A stretch of 42,143 nt of DNA from Candidatus Nomurabacteria bacterium. Its GTDB lineage: Bacteria; Patescibacteriota; Minisyncoccia; Phycocordibacterales; UBA9973. This document shows, piece by piece, positions 35,803-42,143 of this stretch; position 1 is the first letter of the stretch, and each line of letters starts with the position of its first letter. The translations under genes and the position numbers were made by a program. The DNA is taken from positions 82,387 to 124,529 of the forward strand of contig JAPLXO010000004.1 of NCBI GenBank assembly GCA_026396065.1, written 5' to 3'. Under the pieces are notes generated by a model. It ran no database searches. It saw only the letters and a list, made by a program, of their open reading frames with translations, and was not told where the DNA came from.

Positions 35803-38085
35803 TTAAATTTCGCAAAGTCCTCCTACGCAAGCGAGCTCTTTCTTTACTTCTGTCTCATCTTCTCTTTCATAAGTCACAATTTTTGAGAAATCAATTTCGC
35901 CAAGTCTTTCCTTCATCTCTTCGTATTTCTCTTTTGTAATAGCTTCATATGGAGCGAGCTGGTACACATGGTTTGAACGGGGAAGGAATGAAAGTCCTCC
36001 TACTATTTCCCAGTTTTCATAAATCCAATGAGCCACTTTTAGCCATTCATCTTCCCCGACAGAGATAGTCACAGAAGGATTGTGTTCAGTATAATGATTC
36101 TTCACGACTTTCCAGTGTTCTAACTGTCCAATAGCATCTACATCATCTTTACATATAGCACCCTCTGGGGCTTTAATTGGAAACTCCAATACAAATGTAG
36201 TAGCATTTTCTCTTGTTTGTCCTACTTCAGGGAAATGAGGTACTCCTTGGTCACGAAGCATTTTGAAAAGAGCGTCTGTAGTAGAAATACGAACACGTCG
36301 AATGTAATAAGGAGCATGGCGAGTATGCATACCAGAAGAGCAGTCCACAGTTTGTGAAGTATTTCCAGACGGCTTCACGCAAGTCACACAAGTGGATTGG
36401 TTTATACCAAATTTCTCAGCATATTTTTTATTTACTTTAACTGCTTCATTTTTTAACTTTTCTAGAATTTTTGGATCACGCACAAGAGCACAATCCCATT
36501 GACCTGTTATTGATACTCCTAGCAATCTTTCTTTTTCACAATTCTTTTTCCATTCTTTTGAAAGGTAAGGGAAGTATGTGAGTGTTGATTGGTATGTACC
36601 AAGAATTGTAGCTACACGAACTTTTTTTAATAAAGTTTCTTCTGTATCATCTGCACGTGCTACTACTTCTGAAAGATTACAAAATTGTTTTGATTGCAAA
36701 ATAATTTCTCCACAAGGATTTGTACCCCATGCTGGATAAATACCACCTTTGAATTGATCAAGTCGGCGCTTTGGTAAAGTATTTGCTAATCCTCCACGAT
36801 TAAATATTCCACGCTCTCCTGAACCAGATTTCATAAGAGCGATCCATTCATCTAGAAATTCTGTAGAACTTGGCTTTGTTAAATACACAGCAGAATTGTT
36901 TGCTAGCATTCTTTGTCCTTCATTTAAATAAAATTGTCCTTTCTTTGAATCACGAATCATTTCATCATCTAAATCAGAAAGAGAAATCATCGCACTTCTA
37001 CGTACTCCTCCAGCTACGACGCATTCACCAATTTTACAAATAATATCGTGCGCATCCATATTTGAAAGATGTCGTCCTTGTCTACGGAAAATTCTTTCAC
37101 GAGTGAATTCTAAAAGAGAACGAATTGGCTCAGGACCAGAACTTTTTCCTCCCATAGTTTTCAGACGTGAACCTGCTGGACGAATAAGAGAATAATCAAA
37201 ATTAATATCTCCACCTTCAAACCATGTTTTCATTCCTAATGCAAACGAATCTGCCCATCCTTCTTTACTGTCAGGTATTACATAATTAATTGCTTTCTTT
37301 CCATTTTGTTTTTGAATTTGTGGAAGAGCTTGAATATTTTCACTTTCTACAGACCATCCTACTCCAGTGCCACACATTGAGATATACATCACCTCTGCGA
37401 AGTCTTGGAAGCATCTAGGTGCAATAAATGAACAGTTGTAAGCACATACATTTGTTTTTCTAGCAGCCTTACCAGCAAACTGTAAAAGACGCATAGAAGG
37501 TAAGGATTCTTGGCTTAAAATAGCTTCACGAACTTCTTTATATTCTGCATCTGAAAGCTTTCCATTTATATTATCCTTCATAAAGTCCATATATCTTCCT
37601 ACTGTTTCTATCCATGTTTCACGGCGATCAGCTTCAGGAATCCATTTTGCATATGTACGATAATATACAAGTTCTGCTAAAGAATTACGAAAATATTTTT
37701 TACTTTCAGCAAAAAGCTCTTTTGTTTCTTCTGGAACAGAGCCTACTTTTTCACGAACGAGTGAACGCTCTTGTCGGTAAAGAATATATCCCTTAGCAGT
37801 ATTTACAAAAGCTGAATTTATTAATTCATTTTCTACAACATCTTGAATCATTTCAACTGTAGGAATAAAATTTTTAATTTTATTTTCTCTTTGAACTAAA
37901 AGAAGTTTATCCAAAACTTTTACCATCACTTTTTCTGCGCTACTTTCATCTCCTTCTTTTACAGATTGCATGGCACGAAAAATGGCACGTGTTACTCTTT
38001 TTTCATCAAAGGGAACAATTGTGCCATCTCTTTTTTGTATTTTCTGTAGTGGTGAATATTTTTTTGCATTCATTATGTTTTTCAT
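35803..38085 (-). CDS. nrdJ: Adenosylcobalamin-dependent (class II) ribonucleotide reductase, RTPR-like
   Basis: N-terminal ATP-cone, YNCSFIAPRCFQDFAEVMYISMCGTGVGWSVE, NPCGEIILQSKQFCNLSEVV, TCVKPSGNTSQTVDCSSGMH, C-terminal CVGGLC. Confidence 0.93.
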   Translation of the reverse strand: MKNIMNAKKYSPLQKIQKRDGTIVPFDEKRVTRAIFRAMQSVKEGDESSAEKVMVKVLDKLLLVQRENKIKNFIPTVEMIQDVVENELINSAFVNTAKGYILYRQERSLVREKVGSVPEETKELFAESKKYFRNSLAELVYYRTYAKWIPEADRRETWIETVGRYMDFMKDNINGKLSDAEYKEVREAILSQESLPSMRLLQFAGKAARKTNVCAYNCSFIAPRCFQDFAEVMYISMCGTGVGWSVESENIQALPQIQKQNGKKAINYVIPDSKEGWADSFALGMKTWFEGGDINFDYSLIRPAGSRLKTMGGKSSGPEPIRSLLEFTRERIFRRQGRHLSNMDAHDIICKIGECVVAGGVRRSAMISLSDLDDEMIRDSKKGQFYLNEGQRMLANNSAVYLTKPSSTEFLDEWIALMKSGSGERGIFNRGGLANTLPKRRLDQFKGGIYPAWGTNPCGEIILQSKQFCNLSEVVARADDTEETLLKKVRVATILGTYQSTLTYFPYLSKEWKKNCEKERLLGVSITGQWDCALVRDPKILEKLKNEAVKVNKKYAEKFGINQSTCVTCVKPSGNTSQTVDCSSGMHTRHAPYYIRRVRISTTDALFKMLRDQGVPHFPEVGQTRENATTFVLEFPIKAPEGAICKDDVDAIGQLEHWKVVKNHYTEHNPSVTISVGEDEWLKVAHWIYENWEIVGGLSFLPRSNHVYQLAPYEAITKEKYEEMKERLGEIDFSKIVTYEREDETEVKKELACVGGLCEI

Positions 38086-38666
38086 ATTTGTTTTGGATTT
38101 AAAATTTTTATAATATTTGGAACTTCCCCGCCTGCCATCGCTTCGCTCAGGCGATTGCGGGCAGGTAGTTTTTGATTTTCAATAATATATTTGTAGATGA
38201 GAGGAGAGAAGACTACCGCAAAACAAATATTACCAGTGAGATGAAGAATCGTGAATGGAATTTGTCCGGCTAGTGAGGCAGTGAAACTTTGGTGGAAAAA
38301 AAGTGGTCCGATAGTTAATCCTGTAATTGCGTCGTAGAAAATAGTGGCAAAAATTGCAAACTTTGCATAATTCCAAGCTTTATTTTTTTTATTTTTAAAA
38401 TACATTGTTGCGAAGAGTCCTAAAATTCCGTAAACAGTTGCTGTGATGAGTGTCCAAATGCCAACCTTGGCTGTAATAATATCGTAAAGAATAATACTTA
38501 AGAAACCAAACATAAATCCCGCCAGTTTTCCATAAGTTTTTGCAAATGGCATTTGCGTGGCGAGTAAGGGTTCGATATTGGGGGGACGAAATGGAATTAG
38601 ACGAAGTAAAAAACAAAAAATAAATCCGAGTACATATTTGAAATAATTTTTTGTATAATTTTGCAT
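38082..38666 (-). CDS. ECF transporter S component-like membrane protein
   Basis: 5-6 TM; PLLATQMPFAKTYGKLAGFMFGFLSIILYDIITAKVGIWTLITATVYGILGLFATMYFKNK typical of ECF S proteins; overlaps nrdJ start by 4 nt. Confidence 0.65.
   Translation of the reverse strand: MQNYTKNYFKYVLGFIFCFLLRLIPFRPPNIEPLLATQMPFAKTYGKLAGFMFGFLSIILYDIITAKVGIWTLITATVYGILGLFATMYFKNKKNKAWNYAKFAIFATIFYDAITGLTIGPLFFHQSFTASLAGQIPFTILHLTGNICFAVVFSPLIYKYIIENQKLPARNRLSEAMAGGEVPNIIKILNPKQI
38124..38168. repeat. Palindromic element in the 3' end of ECF S-like gene
   Basis: CCGCCTGCCatcgcttcgctcaggcgattgcGGGCAGG, encodes LPARNRLSEAMAGGEV. Confidence 0.75.
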
Positions 38667-38860
38667 AAATTTTTATGGCTCTTGGCAACTTTTTTACAAA
38701 GCGTATAATAATATTAGTTGTCTGATCTCGCGACTGCTAGATTAGTATACTACCAAAAAATTTTTTTAGAAAATTGGGGATAACTAACCAAAATTATAGG
38801 TTTTTTGGGAAAATTAGTAGAAGTTTTATTATTAATAATTAATGTTTTTAAAAAAATAAA

Positions 38861-39340
38861 ATGTATATGAAAAAATTGCTTAAGATATCATCTATTTTAG
38901 CTATCGTCGCAGGAATCGTATTGATTATTGGTGGACTTTGGGGTATAAGTTTTACTCATAAAAATGTAGTAGAAGAAAAAATTACAACTTCACCAGATTC
39001 TTCATTACCAAATCAATTGGTAAGTGGTCCAATGACATTAAAAGCCCAAGCTGAAGTAATAAGAGAGCATACACTTAAGATGACAGGTGGAAAAACATAT
39101 GCCGAAATGCCAAGAGAGATTCCAAAGCTTGATTTGGCAGGTAAACCTGTATTAGATGCAAAGGGTGTTGCTGTAATGATGCCAAATACAGCACGTGATA
39201 TATGGGTTACAGCTACAGCTCTAACTACGGCTCTTCATCTGGGTATGATTACTTATGCATTTTCAGGATTGATTCTATTGTTTGGATTAATTTCTGTTAT
39301 GACAGGGATAGTCTTCTCTGCTTTGAGCAAGAGATACTAG
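38861..39340 (+). CDS. Hypothetical two-TM protein
   Basis: TM helices at both ends; possible promoter TTGGCA-16-TATAAT near 38682-38710. Confidence 0.5.
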   Translation: MYMKKLLKISSILAIVAGIVLIIGGLWGISFTHKNVVEEKITTSPDSSLPNQLVSGPMTLKAQAEVIREHTLKMTGGKTYAEMPREIPKLDLAGKPVLDAKGVAVMMPNTARDIWVTATALTTALHLGMITYAFSGLILLFGLISVMTGIVFSALSKRY

Positions 39341-39350
39341 GAAAATTTAA

Positions 39351-39397
39351 ATCAATACATAAAAACCGACAATATATGTCGGTTTTTATGTATTGAT
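39351..39397. repeat. Perfect 47-nt palindrome (21-bp arms, 5-nt loop)
   Basis: ATCAATACATAAAAACCGACA atata TGTCGGTTTTTATGTATTGAT; ends exactly where the left inverted repeat begins. Confidence 0.9.
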
Positions 39398-39585
39398 GCG
39401 GTGTTTGTTGGACAAAGTTCGAAACTATTTCGAGCAAAATCCAAATGATTAAAACTAATAAAATGGACTCGGCAGGGCGAAACAATTTGTCTGGGGTTTC
39501 GGATTCGCCCTGCCTCGGCTGATTTCCCGCCCGCAGGAGGGGTCTGGGGAGGAATGCGGGCGGGTTTCGGACTGGGGGTTTTCGG
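39398..39585 (+). repeat. Left copy of ~188-bp inverted repeat
   Basis: gcggtgtttgttggacaaagttcgaaac...gggtttcggactgggggttttcgg, near-identical to reverse complement of 41841-42028. Confidence 0.9.
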
Positions 39586-40177
39586 AATGCCAATGCGATT
39601 GACCAGTCGCATTGTCTCTCAAACCTAACTTTCCGCTTTGGAAAAGATAAATGAAAATCTTTTCCGACTGGAGCGCAACGCGCTCCAGTTTTCCCTGATT
39701 CATTCTATAAATATAGTTATTTATGAAGAAAGGGAAAACAAAGAAAGCGGAAAGGTATGTCATTGTTTCTTTGCCTTGCCACAAGCCATAGAGAAAAACT
39801 AAAAAGAGTATTCCAACTACTGGCTTCCAAAAATTTTTGGCGGGATTATATGGATTGGACATCAACTGTCCGATAAATCCCAAAACGATACCAGCGAGAA
39901 GCCAGTAGTTGCTCAATACGATTGCTAAAATTATTGAAAGAATCGCAACAATAATTGGCGTAGAAGCAAGAATCAAAAAGAAATATTTATGTCCTTGACC
40001 ATAAAGCCATTGAGCAAGCTGATTTGAAGTGGTGAAATCAATACCAAGTGAAAATTTATTTGCTTCTACGCCACGCTTCACTTCATCAAAATTTGCAAGA
40101 GGAAAATCTGGAATATCCTCAACTTTATTCCACTTTAGATCGCCCGCTATTTTTTCTTCAAGATGTTGTATAGACAT
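39455..40177 (-). CDS. Multi-TM hypothetical protein; C-terminus runs into the repeat
   Basis: Four TM helices; last ~45 residues are translation of repeat DNA. Confidence 0.5.
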   Translation of the reverse strand: MSIQHLEEKIAGDLKWNKVEDIPDFPLANFDEVKRGVEANKFSLGIDFTTSNQLAQWLYGQGHKYFFLILASTPIIVAILSIILAIVLSNYWLLAGIVLGFIGQLMSNPYNPAKNFWKPVVGILFLVFLYGLWQGKETMTYLSAFFVFPFFINNYIYRMNQGKLERVALQSEKIFIYLFQSGKLGLRDNATGQSHWHSENPQSETRPHSSPDPSCGREISRGRANPKPQTNCFALPSPFY

Positions 40178-40181
40178 AAAT

Positions 40182-40529
40182 TTATTCTTCTTTTAGATAT
40201 TGTTTCCAAGAATCCTTGAAATCAGCTTCAAGGTCTCGGTTTTGTTTTGGAATTTGAGCAATAACAACAATAAAAATAAAACCGAGAACAATATAATAAA
40301 GTTTTGAGTATTCCGCAAAACTACTATTCACTAGCCAAATTGAGCCAGCGAGCAAAGCACCCCAAATAATTGGTGCGATTATGAAAGTAGTTATAGGAAT
40401 TGATTTTTTCAGTTTTCCCTCTCGTTCCAATTTCTTTGCTCGTGGCCAAGCAGAAACTAAAGGATAGACAATTTGGCTAAACGCAAATAGTCCGAAAATT
40501 AAACCAACAATGACAATAATTATCCACAT
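40182..40529 (-). CDS. Hypothetical membrane protein (115 aa)
   Basis: Three TM helices; tightly spaced with neighbours. Confidence 0.5.
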   Translation of the reverse strand: MWIIIVIVGLIFGLFAFSQIVYPLVSAWPRAKKLEREGKLKKSIPITTFIIAPIIWGALLAGSIWLVNSSFAEYSKLYYIVLGFIFIVVIAQIPKQNRDLEADFKDSWKQYLKEE

Positions 40530-40533
40530 AATT

Positions 40534-41517
40534 TTAATTTTTAGTTAAGTTTTTAATTTCTTCTATCCGTTGTTCTTCTGATAAATTTGGATTCATTATT
40601 ATTGCTTGCACTTCGTCCATTCGTTCCCACATTTTCTTTTTCGTCAAAGTATATTTCGGTTCACCTTTTTCGTAGGCACAAATTGCATAAGCGTAATCTT
40701 TTTCATCAACAAATTTTGCAACTGTGTCGTCAGATAATTCCCAAAGAGTTTCTTTAACGCCGTCCCAAGGGCCTTTTACAAGAACCTTGTAAAGTCTTTT
40801 TGCACCACCTTTATTCAATAATTCCTTTAGCTGTTCAGGTGGCAACCATTTTTCTTTTTTATTTCCGTTTTCATCGTAATACTCAATAGTTCCATCTGGC
40901 TTATTATCAACTGGCTCGGGCGTATAATCCTTAAGACCTTTTAGGTTTTCATCAAACGGTATGTCGCCTTCAACAAGATTAAAATCGTCTTTTAGTTTTT
41001 TCCAACTTCCAAGAAAGGCGGCGAGAGTACTAGAAATCATCATCAGAAGAACTGGACTAATAATTCCCGTTTTCTTTCCGCCCATTTCTACATCAAAGTT
41101 TTGGATGTTTTTGCCCAACCAGCGTTGAAGTAAGCGAGCAGGGATAGCACTCAAAGGATCGCCACCCGTGCTTATATTTTGAACATCCTTTTGAAACTTT
41201 TCTCCATATTTTTTCACTTCATCAACTGCGTATTCTCCATAATCTTCCGTATCAATACATTTCAAAACCCACTTTTCAATTCTCTCGGCTTGGTCTTTGG
41301 GAAATAAATTTTTGACCGCTTGTAAATCTTGGGCGATAGCCGCAAGCGCCAAATCAAAAGCCGCCATTTTTTCGTCCTCTACGACAAATTTTTCCTTGAA
41401 GGAATCTAACAAACTTTTATGAATAGTTGGCCACGCATCTTGCGCCTCTTTAATTATGTAGAGGACAAAATGAGAGGCGGCTTCTTGCTCTGTTAATTTT
41501 TTCTTGAATAGTGACAT
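40534..41517 (-). CDS. Hypothetical protein (327 aa)
   Basis: Long ORF in operon with XRE regulator; no family recognised. Confidence 0.5.
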   Translation of the reverse strand: MSLFKKKLTEQEAASHFVLYIIKEAQDAWPTIHKSLLDSFKEKFVVEDEKMAAFDLALAAIAQDLQAVKNLFPKDQAERIEKWVLKCIDTEDYGEYAVDEVKKYGEKFQKDVQNISTGGDPLSAIPARLLQRWLGKNIQNFDVEMGGKKTGIISPVLLMMISSTLAAFLGSWKKLKDDFNLVEGDIPFDENLKGLKDYTPEPVDNKPDGTIEYYDENGNKKEKWLPPEQLKELLNKGGAKRLYKVLVKGPWDGVKETLWELSDDTVAKFVDEKDYAYAICAYEKGEPKYTLTKKKMWERMDEVQAIIMNPNLSEEQRIEEIKNLTKN

Positions 41518-41518
41518 A

Positions 41519-41716
41519 TTATTTCAATAATTCTTCCATTGGAACACCTAACGACTTGGCGATTTTTTGGATTGTTTGAACGCTTGGTTTTGTAACGACA
41601 CCACCCTCAATTTTCGTGAGCGTGGAGTATTTAATATCGGCTTTTTTCGCCAAGTCGTCCTGCGTTAAACCTTGTTTTGTTCGCACCCTTTTTATATTTT
41701 GTGATATTGTTGACAT
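41519..41716 (-). CDS. XRE-family HTH transcriptional regulator
   Basis: ISQNIKRVRTKQGLTQDDLAKKADIKYSTLTKIEGGVVTKPSVQTIQKIAKSLGVPMEELL. Confidence 0.92.
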   Translation of the reverse strand: MSTISQNIKRVRTKQGLTQDDLAKKADIKYSTLTKIEGGVVTKPSVQTIQKIAKSLGVPMEELLK

Positions 41717-41840
41717 AGTATGCTACTTTTGATAGTATAGAAATATGAGTCATTACTTTCTTTGCTCACAAAATAAGGATAGCATAAATAAGAGATTTAT
41801 TCAACTTTTTATTTCTGATTTTGTAGCCGAGAATTTTTTT

Positions 41841-42028
41841 CCGAAAACCCCCAGTCCGAAACCCGCCCGCATTCCTCCCCAGACCCCTCCTGCGGGCGGG
41901 AAATCAGTCGAGGCAGGGCGAATCCGAAACCCCAGACAAATTGTTTCGCCCTGCCGAGTCCGCATTAGTATTTTTAATCGTTTGGATTTTGCTCGAAATA
42001 GTTTCGAACTTTGTCCAACAAACACCGC
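41841..42028 (-). repeat. Right copy of ~188-bp inverted repeat
   Basis: ccgaaaacccccagtccgaaacccgcccgc...ttcgaactttgtccaacaaacaccgc; reverse complement of 39398-39585 with few mismatches. Confidence 0.9.
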
Positions 42029-42143
42029 CAAAATTGAAAATCGGAATCGGAAGCCGAAATGGGGTCGGCACGAAGTGCCGACACAAATGTATTCCCCCCA
42101 AAAAATCCTGAATCTGAAAGGGTTCGCCACGCTCCGCGTGGCT

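Noticed and set aside
38700-38800. Second cobalamin riboswitch upstream of the nrdJ cluster
   Set aside because: No GGTGAAAATCC or GCCRCTGT-like core on the minus strand; only a short weak hairpin
39297-39612. Overlapping minus-strand ORFs at the left repeat
   Set aside because: Translations of repeat and palindrome DNA; no protein features
41801-42130. Minus-strand ORFs in the right repeat
   Set aside because: Pro/Arg-rich translations of repeat DNA
1-42143. CRISPR array
   Set aside because: No series of regularly spaced direct repeats seen
1-42143. Recoded UGA (Gly) as in Absconditabacteria/Gracilibacteria
   Set aside because: Genes such as 23048-23536 end in TGA with normal context and no conserved-Gly in-frame TGA was seen

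Overview
AT-rich chromosomal window with standard stop-codon use. Gene content suggests a Patescibacteria/CPR (Parcubacteria-like) genome; this is inference. Order from the left: (i) a T4SS-type operon: VirB4-like ATPase C-terminus, secreted proteins, and a VirB2/TrbC-like pilin with a possible C-terminal lysozyme-like domain. (ii) The replication-origin neighbourhood jag-yidC-yidD-rnpA-rpmH <-> dnaA-dnaN, then a DciA-like ORF. (iii) Housekeeping genes: PBP1A, tyrS, ruvC, yebC, ruvB, pilB, polA, holA-like, SpoU methyltransferase, ruvA, rpsT, tRNA-Lys, tRNA-Arg. (iv) A cobalamin-riboswitch-controlled locus encoding a surface-anchored alpha/alpha-toroid plus DUF4430 protein (transcobalamin/intrinsic-factor-like parts), a second DUF4430-like protein and a membrane protein. 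A cob(I)alamin adenosyltransferase, an AdoCbl-dependent (class II) ribonucleotide reductase and an ECF S-like membrane protein lie a few kb away, so this looks like a B12 capture-and-use module. (v) A four-gene accessory cassette (XRE regulator plus three unknown, mostly membrane, proteins) flanked by ~188-bp inverted repeats, with a perfect 47-nt palindrome abutting one of them. Other signals: small palindromic elements inserted in frame in several genes, a 6S-like structured RNA candidate, two long leader hairpins sharing a loop motif, a structured RNA candidate at 33.4 kb, and a recurrent strong promoter architecture. Family assignments come from reading the sequence; no database search was run.
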